This document shows positions 9,410 through 18,881 of a stretch of 64,000 nucleotides of DNA, one piece after another; position 1 is the first letter of the stretch; each line of letters opens with the position of its first letter. Below the pieces are notes generated by a model, which was given only the letters and a program-made list of their open reading frames with translations, made no database searches and was not told the origin of the DNA. This DNA comes from Paracoccus pantotrophus (GTDB lineage: Bacteria > Pseudomonadota > Alphaproteobacteria > Rhodobacterales > Rhodobacteraceae), in assembly GCF_008824185.1 (NCBI RefSeq), contig NZ_CP044426.1, positions 1,558,501 through 1,622,500 on the forward strand, read 5' to 3'. The position numbers were made by a program, and so were the translations under genes.

Positions 9410-10561
9410 ATGAAGGACAGAACCGGGGAAATAACCGAGAAGGTCGTCTTCGTCCTTCAGGGCGGCGGCGCGCTGGGGGCGTTCCAGGCCGGCGCATATG
9501 AGGCACTGCATCGCGCCGGGCAGGAGCCGGAATGGCTGGCCGGCATCTCGATCGGCTCGATCAATGCCGCGCTCATCGCCGGCAACCGTCCCGCCCGGCG
9601 GCTGGAGGCGCTGCGCCGCTTCTGGGAAGAGGTGACCGGCGCGCCCTGGCTTTTGGGCTCGTGCTTCGAGGGCGGGCCGCTGCACGAACAGATGCGCGCG
9701 GTCTGCAACGAAAGCCGCGCCACCATGTCCACCATGCTCGGCGCGCCCGGCTTCTTCCGCCCGCGCGTCCCGGACCTGTTTTCCTTCCTGCCCGGCCTGA
9801 TGCGGCAGACCAGCTGGTACGACACCTCGCCCCTGCGCGACACGCTGCTGACGCTGATCGACTTCGACTATCTCAATGCCGAAGGCCCGCGCCTGTCCAT
9901 CGGCGCCGTCGATGTCGAGACCGGCAACTTCACCTGTTTCGACAGCCGCGAGACGCGGATCACCGTCGATCACGTCATGGCCTCGGGCGCGCTGCCGCCG
10001 GGCTTTCCCGCGGTCGAGATCGCGGGGCGGCACTATTGGGACGGCGGGCTGGTCTCGAACTCGCCGCTGCAATTCGTGCTGGCGGTGCCCAGCCCGCGGC
10101 CGCTCTGCATCTATCAGGTGGACCTCTACCCGTCGCGCGACATCCTGCCCCGCACCATGGCCCAGGTCGAGCAGCGCGAGCGCGAGATCCGCTTTTCCAG
10201 CCGCACCCGGCTGAACACCGACGAATTCCGCATCCGCCATGCGCTGGCCAGCGCGGCGCGGCGGCTGCATGCGCGCCTGCCGGCCGAGTGGCGCGACGAC
10301 CCGGATCTGGCGATGCTGATCGAATCCGGCCCGGCCCATCCGGTCAGCCTGATGCACCTGATCTATCGCCATGCCGATTACGAAAGCGCATCCAAGGATT
10401 ACGAGTTCTCGCGCCTGTCGATGCTGGACCATTGGCGCGACGGGCTGCGCGATGCGGAACGCTCGCTCGCCGATCCGCGCTGGACCGGGCGGCAGGTGCC
10501 CGAGGACGGGCTGATGATCTTCGACCGCAACGACCCGCACCGGCAGGACACCGCGGTCTGA
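9410..10561 (+). CDS. patatin-like phospholipase
   Basis: The 383-residue protein is a patatin-family serine acyl hydrolase using a Ser-Asp dyad. The oxyanion glycine loop is QGGGALGAFQAG (residues 17-28), the nucleophile elbow is GISIGS with S47, and the catalytic aspartate is D211 in WDGG. Family members cleave acyl chains from phospholipids. There is no signal peptide when translation starts at the ATG at 9410, which has GAGG 7 bp upstream; an upstream in-frame start would add 43 residues of non-conserved sequence. The C-terminal 150 residues look like the DUF3734 region common in bacterial patatins. It may be relevant to membrane lipid remodelling or storage-granule turnover. Confidence 0.85.
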   Translation: MKDRTGEITEKVVFVLQGGGALGAFQAGAYEALHRAGQEPEWLAGISIGSINAALIAGNRPARRLEALRRFWEEVTGAPWLLGSCFEGGPLHEQMRAVCNESRATMSTMLGAPGFFRPRVPDLFSFLPGLMRQTSWYDTSPLRDTLLTLIDFDYLNAEGPRLSIGAVDVETGNFTCFDSRETRITVDHVMASGALPPGFPAVEIAGRHYWDGGLVSNSPLQFVLAVPSPRPLCIYQVDLYPSRDILPRTMAQVEQREREIRFSSRTRLNTDEFRIRHALASAARRLHARLPAEWRDDPDLAMLIESGPAHPVSLMHLIYRHADYESASKDYEFSRLSMLDHWRDGLRDAERSLADPRWTGRQVPEDGLMIFDRNDPHRQDTAV

Positions 10562-10607
10562 GCCCGAGGCGGCACCGGCGGGAAAGCCGGCGCCCGTGCG
10601 GCGGCGG

Positions 10608-11711
10608 TCACTTGCGAAACAGATCCCGCAGCCCCGAGGGCTGGCAGCGCCAGAACTGCGGCGGCGCCGAGACGCTGGCGCCCAGCTTCGCCGCCGCGTG
10701 CCAGGGCCAGCGCGGATCGTAAAGCACCGTCCGGGCCAGTGCGATCATGTCGGCATCGCCGGTGGCGACGATGGCCTCGGCCTGCTCGGGCTCGGTGATC
10801 AGGCCCACGGCGATGACCGGGATGTCCACGGCCTGCCTGACCGCCCGCGCCAGCGGCACCTGGTAGCCGGGACCGACCGGGATCTGCTGGCGCCGGTCCA
10901 GCCCGCCGCTGCTGACATGGATGGCGGCGCAGCCCCGCGCCTCCAGCGCCTGCGAAAAGGCGATGCTGCCGGCAATGTCCCAGCCGCCCTCGACCCAGTC
11001 GGTGCCCGAGATGCGCACCGTGACCGGATGGCCCGCCGGCACCGCGTCCCGCACCGCCTCGAAAACCTCCAGCGGAAAGCGCATGCGGTTTTCCAGGCTG
11101 CCGCCATAGTCGTCCTCGCGCCGGTTCGACAGCGGCGACAGGAACTGGTGCAGCAGATAGCCATGCGCGGCATGGATCTGGATCGCGTCGATCCCCAGCC
11201 GCACCGAGCGCCGCGCCGCCTCGGCAAAGGCGTCGCGCACCCGCGCCAGTCCCCCGCGGTCCAGCACGATCGGCGGGTTCTCGCCCTCGGCAAAGGGCAG
11301 GTCCGAGGCCGAGACGGTCTGCCAGCCATGCGCCGCATCCGGCGCGATCTGCGCCCCGCCCTCCCAGGGCTTCGCGGTCGAGGCCTTGCGCCCGGCATGG
11401 GCCAGCTGGATGGCGATGGGCATGTCCGACCAGGCGCGCACGCCCTTCAGCACCCGGTCCATGGCTGCCTCGGTCGCATCGTCCCACAGGCCGACATCGG
11501 CATAAGAGATGCGGCCCTCGGGCAGGACGGCGGTGGCCTCGATGGTCAGGATCGCCGCGCCGGAATGCGACAGCGCGCCCAGATGCATCAGGTGCCAGTC
11601 GGTCATCCGCCCGTCCTCGGCCGAATACATGCACATCGGCGCGATCACGATCCGGTTCGCGAGGGTCCGGCCGCCGATGGCGATCGGCTGGAAAAGCTTG
11701 GGTTGGGGCAT
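10608..11711 (-). CDS. old yellow enzyme-type NADPH:flavin oxidoreductase (YqjM-like)
   Basis: This is an FMN-dependent TIM-barrel ene-reductase of 367 residues from the thermophilic-like YqjM class. C27 in APMCMYSAEDG matches the redox-tuning cysteine of YqjM. H180 and H183 in HAAHGYLLHQF match the substrate-binding histidine pair, and YGGSLENRMRFPLEV is a family hallmark. Such enzymes reduce activated C=C bonds with NADPH; the natural substrate is usually unknown. The ATG at 11711 has AAGGA upstream. It lies just downstream of the amino acid ABC operon in the same direction, but a strong hairpin at 11810-11861 separates them, so it is probably transcribed on its own. Confidence 0.88.
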   Translation of the reverse strand: MPQPKLFQPIAIGGRTLANRIVIAPMCMYSAEDGRMTDWHLMHLGALSHSGAAILTIEATAVLPEGRISYADVGLWDDATEAAMDRVLKGVRAWSDMPIAIQLAHAGRKASTAKPWEGGAQIAPDAAHGWQTVSASDLPFAEGENPPIVLDRGGLARVRDAFAEAARRSVRLGIDAIQIHAAHGYLLHQFLSPLSNRREDDYGGSLENRMRFPLEVFEAVRDAVPAGHPVTVRISGTDWVEGGWDIAGSIAFSQALEARGCAAIHVSSGGLDRRQQIPVGPGYQVPLARAVRQAVDIPVIAVGLITEPEQAEAIVATGDADMIALARTVLYDPRWPWHAAAKLGASVSAPPQFWRCQPSGLRDLFRK

Positions 11712-11779
11712 GGGGACATCCTTGCTGCTACCCGTCTCAGATATACCGCAACCGTCCGGCCGCAAGCCCCGGCCCGCGC

Positions 11780-11808
11780 GCTTCTTCCTTGTAGAAATAT
11801 CCTGGGGG
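11780..11808. repeat. single arm of the CAAATATCC palindromic repeat
   Basis: The stretch CTTCTTCCTTGTAGAAATAT followed by CCTGGGGG matches the right arm of the repeat at 29682 and 39383. As in those copies, a G-rich hairpin ending GGGGGCAAAGCCCCC follows. Only this arm is present here. Confidence 0.55.
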
Positions 11809-11809
11809 A

Positions 11810-11861
11810 ACGCCGGACCGGCCCCGTCGAGGGGCCGGTCCGGCGTGGGGGCAAAGCCCCC
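11810..11861 (-). terminator. double hairpin terminating the hut/ABC operon
   Basis: A perfect 16-bp inverted repeat (11810-11825 with 11831-11846, loop GTCGA) is followed by a second stem GGGGGC-AAA-GCCCCC at 11847-11861. Both lie within 60 bp after the stop of the ABC ATPase gene at 11868. No long T run follows, so this is a strong structure of terminator or mRNA-stabilising type rather than a textbook intrinsic terminator. Confidence 0.6.
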
Positions 11862-11867
11862 TCCCGC

Positions 11868-12638
11868 TCAGAAGCTGTTGCGCTCGTGATAGGTGCGCAG
11901 GAAGCCCTGGATGCGCGGATCCTCGGGGTGGTGCAGGATGCGGCCGGGACTGTCGACGCCCACCAGCTCGCCCTTTTCCATGAAGGCAACCTGGTCGGCG
12001 ACATGGGCGGCAAAGCCCATCTCATGCGTGACCACCACCATGGTCATGCCCTCCTGGGCCAGCGTCTTCATCACGTTCAGCACCTCGCCCACCAGCTCGG
12101 GGTCGAGCGCCGAGGTCGGCTCGTCGAACAGCATCAGCCTGGGCTCCATGGCGATGGCGCGGGCGATGGCGACGCGCTGCTGCTGGCCGCCCGACAGGCG
12201 CGCGGGGTGATTGCCCATCTTGTCGGCCAGCCCGACCTTGGCCAGCGCCTCGGCGGCGCGGGTCTCGGCCTCGGCTTTCGACAGGCCGCGCACCCGGATC
12301 AGCCCCTCGGCCACGTTCTCCTTGGCGGTCATGTGCGGCCACAGGTTGAACTGCTGGAACACCATGCCGATGGAGCGGCGCATCTCGCGCAGCTTGCGTC
12401 CCGACATCTTCCGCCCCGGCGCCTCGTAGCCGATCAGCTGGCCGTCGATGCGGATCTCGCCCGAGTCGTATTCCTCGAGGAAGTTGATGCAGCGCAAGAG
12501 CGTGGACTTGCCCGAGCCCGAGGGCCCGATCAGGCAGGTCACCTTGCCCGGCGGGATGGACAGGTCCACGTCCTTCAGCGCGTGGAAGGGGCCGTAATAC
12601 TTGTTGACCTTGCGGATCTCGACGGCGGATGCCTGCAT
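11868..12638 (-). CDS. polar amino acid ABC transporter ATP-binding protein
   Basis: This 256-residue ATPase subunit has Walker [10 protein letters not shown] (residues 38-46), a Q-loop ([12 protein letters not shown]), the signature LSGGQQQR, Walker [15 protein letters not shown] and the switch histidine ([10 protein letters not shown]). The pattern GLIRV and the [10 protein letters not shown] block are typical of the HisP/GlnQ branch that powers uptake of histidine, glutamine and related amino acids. It is the last gene of a four-gene importer cassette directly downstream of hutU, which supports import of histidine, urocanate or a related imidazole compound. Confidence 0.9.
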   Translation of the reverse strand: MQASAVEIRKVNKYYGPFHALKDVDLSIPPGKVTCLIGPSGSGKSTLLRCINFLEEYDSGEIRIDGQLIGYEAPGRKMSGRKLREMRRSIGMVFQQFNLWPHMTAKENVAEGLIRVRGLSKAEAETRAAEALAKVGLADKMGNHPARLSGGQQQRVAIARAIAMEPRLMLFDEPTSALDPELVGEVLNVMKTLAQEGMTMVVVTHEMGFAAHVADQVAFMEKGELVGVDSPGRILHHPEDPRIQGFLRTYHERNSF

Positions 12639-12642
12639 CGGC

Positions 12643-13305
12643 TCAGGTCCTTTCGATCAGGTGTTTGGTGATGCGCGCCTCGAACCGGCGGCCGACGCGC
12701 GAGATGGTCTCGACCAGCGCCCAGAAGAACAGCGCCAGCACCAGGTTCGCCTCGAGATAGCGGAAGGTCTCGGTGGACATGCGGCTGACCTGGTACATCA
12801 GCTCGGGCACGGTGATGATCGACAGGATCACCGTCTCCTTGGTCAGGATGATCGAGAAATTGACCAGCGCCGGCAGCGACGAGACCAGCCCCAGCGGCAG
12901 CAGGATGCGGCGCACGATGATGGGCTCGGCCATGCCGATGGCGCGGGCGGCCTCGATCTGGCCATGCGGCACGGCGCGGAAGCCCGAGCGGAAGATCTCG
13001 GCGAAATAGGGGCTACCATAGATGGTCAGGCCCAGCAGTCCCGCCGGCAGCGCGTCCAGCCGCAGCCCGACCAGCGGGCCGCCGTAATACAGCACGAAAA
13101 GCTGCACCAGGAAGGGCGTGCCGCGGATCACCTCGATATAGGCCTGGATGATCCAGCCCAGCCAGCGCGGCCCATAGCGTTGCATGAGCGCGATCACCAG
13201 CCCCAGCGCCATGCCGAAGATCGTGCCCAGGATCCAGCACAGCACGGTGACGCCAAAGCCCCTCAGCAGGGCGGGGCCGTATTGTTCAAGGATGCTCCAT
13301 TCCAT
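12643..13305 (-). CDS. polar amino acid ABC transporter permease (HisQM/GlnP family)
   Basis: The permease has 220 residues and about five membrane helices. The EAA-type loop around [26 protein letters not shown] contacts the ATPase and is diagnostic of the HisMQ/GlnP family. It pairs with the next permease to form a heterodimeric channel. Its ATG shares one base with the stop of the upstream permease gene (TGATG), so the two are translated together. The ATPase gene follows after 4 bp. Confidence 0.88.
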   Translation of the reverse strand: MEWSILEQYGPALLRGFGVTVLCWILGTIFGMALGLVIALMQRYGPRWLGWIIQAYIEVIRGTPFLVQLFVLYYGGPLVGLRLDALPAGLLGLTIYGSPYFAEIFRSGFRAVPHGQIEAARAIGMAEPIIVRRILLPLGLVSSLPALVNFSIILTKETVILSIITVPELMYQVSRMSTETFRYLEANLVLALFFWALVETISRVGRRFEARITKHLIERT

Positions 13306-13952
13306 CAGACGGCCGTCCTGTGTTCAAGGTAACGCCCCAGCGCCGCAAGGCACAGGTTGATCGCCAGGTAGATGCAGGCGGCGGCGATATAGACCTCCAG
13401 CGGGCGGAAGGTGGTAGCGGCCTGCGCCTGGCTGGCACGGGTCAGTTCCAGGATACCGACGACCGAGACCAGCGAACTGGCCTTGACCAGCAGGATCAGC
13501 TCGTTGACCAGCGCCGGCAGCGACATGGTGAAGGCCTGCGGCAGGATCACCCTGGTCCAGACGTCGCGCGGGGTCATGCCGATGGCAACGGCGGCCTCGG
13601 TCTGGCCGCGGGGCAGCGCCGCGATGGCGCCGCGCCAGATCTCCGAGATATAGGCGCTGGCGCAGATGCCGACGGTGACGACCGCCGCGAAGATGGCCGG
13701 CACGTCGATGCCGATCACCGGCAGCGTGTAGTAGAACACCAGCAGCTGCACCAAGAGCGGCACCCCCCGCAGGAAGCTGACCCAGATTGCCGCAAATCCG
13801 CGCAGGGCCCGATAGGGCGACAGCCGTGCCGCGCAGATCAGCGTGCCGATCACCAGCCCCAGCGCGATGCCGAGGCCCGAGATCAGCAGCGTATAGCGTG
13901 CCGCCCAGAACAGCGGCTCGAAGCTTTGAAGAAAGACCGGGATCGAAAACAT
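13305..13952 (-). CDS. polar amino acid ABC transporter permease (HisQM/GlnP family)
   Basis: This second permease, 215 residues, has the EAA-loop block AYISEIWRGAIAALPRGQTEAAVAIGM followed by the usual PQAF segment. Membrane helices alternate through the whole length. It lies between the solute-binding protein gene and the other permease gene. A G/C hairpin in the gap before it (13992-14012) probably reduces read-through from the binding-protein gene and stabilises that transcript, as is common in such operons. Confidence 0.88.
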   Translation of the reverse strand: MFSIPVFLQSFEPLFWAARYTLLISGLGIALGLVIGTLICAARLSPYRALRGFAAIWVSFLRGVPLLVQLLVFYYTLPVIGIDVPAIFAAVVTVGICASAYISEIWRGAIAALPRGQTEAAVAIGMTPRDVWTRVILPQAFTMSLPALVNELILLVKASSLVSVVGILELTRASQAQAATTFRPLEVYIAAACIYLAINLCLAALGRYLEHRTAV

Positions 13953-13991
13953 GCGCGCCTCGGCTTGGCCCTTGGGGACGGGGCGGGGAAC

Positions 13992-14012
13992 GGGCGGGAC
14001 CAGGCCCCGCCC
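13992..14012 (-). promoter_or_regulatory. intra-operon hairpin after the solute-binding protein gene
   Basis: GGGCGGG (13992-13998) can pair with CCCGCCC (14006-14012) across a 7-base loop, 10 bp after the binding-protein stop at 14022 and before the permease start. No T run follows. It probably tunes the ratio of binding protein to permease by protecting the 3' end of the upstream message. Confidence 0.45.
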
Positions 14013-14021
14013 GCCAGCGAC

Positions 14022-14840
14022 TCAGTTGGTCGGAACCTCGCGGGGCAGTTCGGTATAGCTGCCCAGCCATTTCTCCTGGATCGCCTTGACCCGGCCGTCA
14101 TCGGTCATCTTCAGCAGCGCGTCGTTGATGGCTTGGGCAAAGCTTTCGCTGGCCTCCTCCTTGCGCAGCACCCAGGCGAAATAGGTCGGCTGGCCGAACT
14201 GGGCCGGCTCGAACAGCGCGAAGGTCTCTGGGCGGTTCTTCACCAGATAGGTCAGGTTCGGCAGCGAGCCCGCCACCGCGTCCAGACGGCCCGCGGCCAG
14301 GTCGGCATAGGCTTCGTCCGTGGTGCCGTATTCCTTGACGTTCACGCCGCCCAGGCTTTCGCCATAGGCTTGCAGCTGACGGAACTGCGCGGTGCCCTGC
14401 TGGACGCCGACGGTCTTGCCCTTGATGTCCTCGGGCTTGCTCAGCTCGGTGTTCGAGGCCGCGCGGACCAGCGAGACGGTGGCATCGGCGATCGGCAGGG
14501 TGAAGGTGTAACGCTCCAGCCGCTCGGGGGTGATGGTGACGGGCGCGATGACGATGTCGAACTTGCCGACTTCGAGGCCCGGCAGTTCGGCGGTCCAGGG
14601 AATGTCCTGATAGACCGGCGCGACGCCGATTTCCTTCGACACCTCGTCGAACAGATCCTTGGTCATGCCCTCGTACTGGCCGTTGTTCAGCATGTCGAAG
14701 GGGGCATAGTGCATGTCGGTGGCGGTGACGATCTTGCCGGCGGCCTTGATGTCTGCAAGCTGGTCGGCCTGCGCGGCGGTGCCGATCGCAAGCGCGGAAA
14801 GCCCGAACAGGGCGGCCTTGAGGCTGGTCTGGAAGGTCAT
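14022..14840 (-). CDS. periplasmic amino acid-binding protein of ABC importer
   Basis: This family 3 solute-binding protein of 272 residues has a cleavable signal peptide (MTFQTSLKAALFGLSALAIG, cut after AQA). The mature part begins DQLADIKAAGKIVTATD and carries the standard PFD...G.DVEI-like and DIVIAPVTITPERLERYTF segments. The family captures polar amino acids in the periplasm. It leads the four-gene cassette and is read in the same direction as hutU, 64 bp downstream of it. The ligand is not readable from sequence. The position in the hut locus points to histidine, urocanate, imidazole propionate or glutamate. Confidence 0.88.
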   Translation of the reverse strand: MTFQTSLKAALFGLSALAIGTAAQADQLADIKAAGKIVTATDMHYAPFDMLNNGQYEGMTKDLFDEVSKEIGVAPVYQDIPWTAELPGLEVGKFDIVIAPVTITPERLERYTFTLPIADATVSLVRAASNTELSKPEDIKGKTVGVQQGTAQFRQLQAYGESLGGVNVKEYGTTDEAYADLAAGRLDAVAGSLPNLTYLVKNRPETFALFEPAQFGQPTYFAWVLRKEEASESFAQAINDALLKMTDDGRVKAIQEKWLGSYTELPREVPTN

Positions 14841-14866
14841 GTCTGTCTCCTAGTTGGACGGTAAGG

Positions 14867-14879
14867 GGCGCGGCCCCGG
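14867..14879 (-). promoter_or_regulatory. small hairpin between hutU and binding-protein gene
   Basis: GGGGC-GCG-GCCCC can form a short perfect hairpin in the 64-bp gap between the hutU stop and the binding-protein start. It may attenuate transcription or mark a processing point inside the operon. The stem is short, so the assignment is tentative. Confidence 0.3.
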
Positions 14880-14904
14880 TGCGTTGCGACGCCGCGCCTA
14901 TGGA

Positions 14905-16569
14905 TCAGAGAATGGCGGGCAGATTCAACCCGTGCTCCCGCGCGCAGTCCAGCGCGATCTGATAGCCCGCGTCCGCGTGCCGCATGACGCCGGTGGCCGG
15001 GTCGTTCCACAACACGCGGGCCAGGCGCGCAGCGGCCTCTTCCGACCCGTCGCAGCAGATCACCATGCCGGAATGCTGGGAAAAGCCCATGCCGACGCCG
15101 CCGCCATGGTGCAGCGACACCCAGGTCGCGCCCGAGGCAGTATTCAGCAGCGCGTTCAGCAGCGGCCAGTCGGACACCGCGTCCGAGCCGTCCTGCATCG
15201 CCTCGGTCTCGCGGTTGGGCGAAGCGACCGAGCCCGAGTCGAGATGGTCGCGGCCGATGACGATCGGCGCCTTCAGCTCGCCGTTGCGCACCATCTCGTT
15301 GAAGGCGAGGCCCAGCTTGTGGCGCAGCCCCAGGCCGACCCAGCAGATCCGCGCCGGCAGGCCCTGGAAGCTGATGCGCTCCTTCGCCATGTCCAGCCAG
15401 TTATGCAGATGCGGGTCGTCGACCAGTTCCTTGACGCGTTGGTCGGTCTTGTAGATGTCCTCGGGATCGCCCGACAGCGCCGCCCAGCGGAACGGGCCGA
15501 TGCCCTTGCAGAACAAGGGCCGGATATAGGCCGGCACGAAGCCCGGGAAGGCGAAGGCGCGCTCGAAGCCCTCTTCCAGCGCCATCTGGCGGATGTTGTT
15601 GCCGTAATCGACGGTCGGGATGCCCTGGTCGCTGAAGGCCACCATGGCCTCGACCTGCGTGCGCATGCTGGCGCGGGCGGCGCGTTCAACCGCCTTGGGG
15701 TCGGTCTCCTGGCGGGCACGCCATTCGGCGACGGTCCAGCCCTGCGGCAGATAGCCATGCACCGGGTCGTGCGCGCTGGTCTGGTCGGTCACGATGTCGG
15801 GGCGCACGCCGCGCTTGACCAGTTCCGGGAACACCTCGGCGGCATTGCCGATCAGCGCCACGGATTTCGCCTCGCCGGCCTTGGTCCAGCGGTCGATCAT
15901 CTCCAGCGCCTCGTCGAGGCTGTGGGTCTTTTCGTCGACATAGCGGGTGCGCAGGCGGAAATCGGCGCGCGTCTCGTCGCATTCCACCGCCAGGCAGCAG
16001 GCCCCGGCCATGACCGCGGCCAGGGGCTGGGCGCCGCCCATGCCGCCAAGCCCGGCGGTCAGGATCCACTTGCCCTTGAGATTGCCGCCGTAATGCTGGC
16101 GCCCGGCCTCGACGAAGGTCTCATAGGTGCCCTGAACGATGCCCTGCGAGCCGATATAGATCCACGAGCCGGCGGTCATCTGGCCATACATGGCCAGGCC
16201 CTTCTTATCCAGCTCGTTGAAATGGTCCCAGTTCGCCCAATGCGGCACCAGGTTCGAGTTGGCGATCAGCACCCGCGGCGCGTCCTTGTGGGTCTTGAAC
16301 ACGCCGACCGGCTTGCCGGATTGCACCAGCAGGGTCTCGTCCGCCTCCAGCTTCTTCAGGCTGTCGACGATCAGGTCGAAATCCTTCCAAGTGCGGGCGG
16401 CGCGGCCGATGCCGCCATAGACCACCAGCTCATGCGGGTTCTCGGCCACGTCGGGATGCAGGTTGTTCATCAGCATCCGCATCGGCGCCTCGGTCAGCCA
16501 GCTTTTCGCGGTGATCTCGGTGCCGGTCGGCGGGAAAATGTCGCGGGTATTGTGCCGGGGATTATCCAT
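14905..16569 (-). CDS. hutU: urocanate hydratase
   Basis: HutU converts urocanate to 4-imidazolone-5-propanoate, the second step of histidine breakdown, using tightly bound NAD+ as an electrophile. The 554-residue product has the family length. It contains the dinucleotide-binding [12 protein letters not shown] and the urocanase signature [10 protein letters not shown] with its catalytic cysteine. AACGGAGA precedes the ATG, 12 bp after the acyl-CoA dehydrogenase stop. It is the last enzyme gene before the ABC importer genes. Its separation from hutH by hutG and two CoA-ester enzyme genes is unusual. Confidence 0.97.
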   Translation of the reverse strand: MDNPRHNTRDIFPPTGTEITAKSWLTEAPMRMLMNNLHPDVAENPHELVVYGGIGRAARTWKDFDLIVDSLKKLEADETLLVQSGKPVGVFKTHKDAPRVLIANSNLVPHWANWDHFNELDKKGLAMYGQMTAGSWIYIGSQGIVQGTYETFVEAGRQHYGGNLKGKWILTAGLGGMGGAQPLAAVMAGACCLAVECDETRADFRLRTRYVDEKTHSLDEALEMIDRWTKAGEAKSVALIGNAAEVFPELVKRGVRPDIVTDQTSAHDPVHGYLPQGWTVAEWRARQETDPKAVERAARASMRTQVEAMVAFSDQGIPTVDYGNNIRQMALEEGFERAFAFPGFVPAYIRPLFCKGIGPFRWAALSGDPEDIYKTDQRVKELVDDPHLHNWLDMAKERISFQGLPARICWVGLGLRHKLGLAFNEMVRNGELKAPIVIGRDHLDSGSVASPNRETEAMQDGSDAVSDWPLLNALLNTASGATWVSLHHGGGVGMGFSQHSGMVICCDGSEEAAARLARVLWNDPATGVMRHADAGYQIALDCAREHGLNLPAIL

Positions 16570-16581
16570 CTTGGTCTCCGT

Positions 16582-17736
16582 TCAGGCCAGCATATTGCCG
16601 GAAATGATGATGCGTTGAATTTCCGAGGAGCCCTCGTAGATGCGCATGATGCGCAGGTCGCGAACGATCCTCTCGATGGGGAAGTCGCGGGTATAGCCAT
16701 AGCCGCCATGCAGTTGCAGCGCGGTGTCGGCGATCCTGCCCGCCGCCTCGCTGGCCGCGAGCTTGGCCATGCTGGAGGCAAGCGAAAAACGCCCGCCGTG
16801 GTCATGGGCGTTCTGGCGCTGGCGGGCGGCGTCCTGCGACAAGAGCAGCGCCTGGCGATAAGCGACGCCCATGTCGGCGATCATCCAGCGGATGCCCTGC
16901 CGGTCGGTAAGCCGCTCGCCGCCGATCACGCGGTCCTTGGCATAGGCGATGGCCGCTTTCATCGCCGCCTCGGCCATGCCCAGGCATTGCGCGGCAACCT
17001 CGATGCGGCCATTGTCCAACACCTGCATGGCGGTGCGAAAGCCCCGGCCCTCCTCGCCCAAGAGCGCGTCCTGGGGCAGGTGGCAGTCGAGGTTCAGGGT
17101 GAAGACATGCCCGCCCTTCAGCCCCATGGTCCGCTCGGGCGCGCCCGGCTCCAGCCCCGGCGTGCCCCTGGGCAGGATGAAGGCCGAGATGCCGCGATGG
17201 CCCTTCTCGGGGTCGGTCACGGCATAGACGACGATGAAATCCGCCACGCCGCCGTTCGAGATGAAACATTTCGTGCCCTTCAGGTGCCAGCCGTCCTCGG
17301 TCCGGCGGGCGCGGGTCTTCATGTCGGCGGGGTCGGAACCGGCAGTCGGCTCGGTCAGGGCGAAGGCCCCCAGCGCCTCTCCGGCGGCGGCTTTCGGCAG
17401 CCATTCCTGCTTCTGCGCCTCGGTCCCGCCCAGCAGGATCGAATCGGTCGCCAGGTAATGCGCCGTCAGCGCCGAAGCGGTCGAGCCGCAGGCCCCCGCC
17501 ACGATCGCCACCGCCCGCAGCAGCGCCGGGGCCGCGATGCCGCTGCCGCCATATTCCTCGGGCAGGTTCGCGCCCATCATCCCGGCCTCGCCCAGAACGG
17601 CAAGTTGCTCGTGGACAAAGGCCGAGGTCTCGTCGGTCTCGGCGGCTTTCGGCGCGATCCGCTCGGCGCAGATGCGCTCCAGCACGTCGCAGAACAGCCG
17701 TTCCTCCTCGGCCAGCATGTGCCAGTCGTCGCTCAT
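16582..17736 (-). CDS. acyl-CoA dehydrogenase embedded in the hut operon
   Basis: This FAD-dependent enzyme of 384 residues would introduce a trans-2 double bond into an acyl-CoA. It has the FAD-binding block ALTEPTAGSDPADMKTRA, the LHGGYGYTRDFPIERIVRD segment and the catalytic base glutamate in RIYEGSSEIQR, the position used by short- and medium-chain dehydrogenases. Its start overlaps the stop of the CoA-transferase gene in ATGA, so the two products are made together. It is not a known step of histidine degradation. One substrate that would make sense here is imidazolepropionyl-CoA, giving urocanyl-CoA; glutaryl-type or short-chain substrates are alternatives. Confidence 0.9.
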   Translation of the reverse strand: MSDDWHMLAEEERLFCDVLERICAERIAPKAAETDETSAFVHEQLAVLGEAGMMGANLPEEYGGSGIAAPALLRAVAIVAGACGSTASALTAHYLATDSILLGGTEAQKQEWLPKAAAGEALGAFALTEPTAGSDPADMKTRARRTEDGWHLKGTKCFISNGGVADFIVVYAVTDPEKGHRGISAFILPRGTPGLEPGAPERTMGLKGGHVFTLNLDCHLPQDALLGEEGRGFRTAMQVLDNGRIEVAAQCLGMAEAAMKAAIAYAKDRVIGGERLTDRQGIRWMIADMGVAYRQALLLSQDAARQRQNAHDHGGRFSLASSMAKLAASEAAGRIADTALQLHGGYGYTRDFPIERIVRDLRIMRIYEGSSEIQRIIISGNMLA

Positions 17737-18881
17737 GCGGTCTCCTCCAATCCGAATGCGCGCAGGATCGCGGCACGGTCGCCGCCAAGGCGCGGGGCCG
17801 AGGTCTCGGCCACGGGTTTCTCTGCATCGAAGCGCACCGGCTGGCCGACGGTCGGCGCCAGCCCCAGCACCGGATGCGGCAGGCGGCTGACCAGCCCGCG
17901 CGTCAGCGCATGCTCGTTGCCCGACGCCTGGGCGATGTCCCAGATCGGCGCGGCGGGCAGCCCGGCGCCGGCCAGCGCCGCGACGGCCTCCTCGGTCGTG
18001 CGGTCGCGCGACCAGCTTTCGATCAGGCGCTTGAGCTCGGGCTCATGCGCGGTGCGGCTTTCGTCGCTGGCAAAGCGCGGATCGTCCGCCGCCTCGGGCG
18101 CGCCGATCAGCGTGGCGAGCGTGGCGAACTGGCGCGGGTTCAGTACCGCGATCACCACCTGCCCGTCCTGGGTCGCAAAGCAGCCGAAGGGGGTGGACAG
18201 GGGATGGCGGTTCCCCACCCGCTGCGGCAGCTGGCCGGCATAGAAATGCAGCGCATGGCTGGTGGTCAGCATGGAAAACAGCGTGTCATACATGGCGACG
18301 TCCAGCGTGGCACCCTGCCCCGTGGCGTTGCGGTTGACCAGCGCCGCCATGATCGCCCAGCTTCCGAACAGGCCGGCGATCAGGTCGGCGACGCTTTCGC
18401 CGGTCTTCAGCGGCGCGCCGCCTTCCTCGCCCGTGCCGGCCATCAGACCGGACATGGCCTGCACCACCAGGTCATAGGCCGGCAGGTCGCGGAAGGGCCC
18501 CTGCTGGCCGAAGCCCGAGATCGAACAATAGACCAGCCGCGGGTTTTCCGCCCGCAGCGCCTCGGCCCCCAGGCCCAGGCGGGCGGCGACACCGGGGCGG
18601 AAGTTCTCGACCACCACGTCGACGCGCGCCGCGACGGCCTTGGCCAGCGCCAGATCGCCGGGATCCTTCAGGTCCAGGACCAGGCTTTGCTTGCCGCGGT
18701 TGTTCAGCGTGAACAGCGCGCTTTCGCCGTCCTTGAACGGGCCGATATGGCGGTAATCGTCACCGGCGGGAGGTTCCAGCTTGATGACCTCGGCACCCAG
18801 GTCGGCCAGAAGCGCGGTGCAATAGGGCCCGGCCAGCACGCGCGACAGGTCCAGCACCTTGATGCCTTGCAGCGGCTTCAT
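17733..18881 (-). CDS. CaiB/BaiF-family (class III) CoA transferase embedded in the hut operon
   Basis: The 382-residue protein is a class III CoA transferase. Its N-terminus (GIKVLDLSRVLAGPYCTALL, LGAEVIKLEPPAGDDYR) and the [12 protein letters not shown] block are family hallmarks, and the aspartate in PAYDLVVQAMSGLM corresponds to the catalytic residue that forms the enzyme-acyl anhydride. These enzymes move CoA between two carboxylic acids. The gene overlaps hutG (18878-18881) and the acyl-CoA dehydrogenase gene (17733-17736) by 4 bp each. With that partner it could activate an imidazole carboxylic acid, oxidise it and recover the free acid by CoA exchange. Succinate or glutarate as CoA partner is also possible. 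Confidence 0.9.
   Translation of the reverse strand: MKPLQGIKVLDLSRVLAGPYCTALLADLGAEVIKLEPPAGDDYRHIGPFKDGESALFTLNNRGKQSLVLDLKDPGDLALAKAVAARVDVVVENFRPGVAARLGLGAEALRAENPRLVYCSISGFGQQGPFRDLPAYDLVVQAMSGLMAGTGEEGGAPLKTGESVADLIAGLFGSWAIMAALVNRNATGQGATLDVAMYDTLFSMLTTSHALHFYAGQLPQRVGNRHPLSTPFGCFATQDGQVVIAVLNPRQFATLATLIGAPEAADDPRFASDESRTAHEPELKRLIESWSRDRTTEEAVAALAGAGLPAAPIWDIAQASGNEHALTRGLVSRLPHPVLGLAPTVGQPVRFDAEKPVAETSAPRLGGDRAAILRAFGLEETA

Noticed and set aside
14854..18243. Plus-strand open frame of over 1100 codons across hutU, the acyl-CoA dehydrogenase and CoA transferase genes
   Set aside because: Antisense to three well-identified genes, crosses gene borders and has no recognisable domain.
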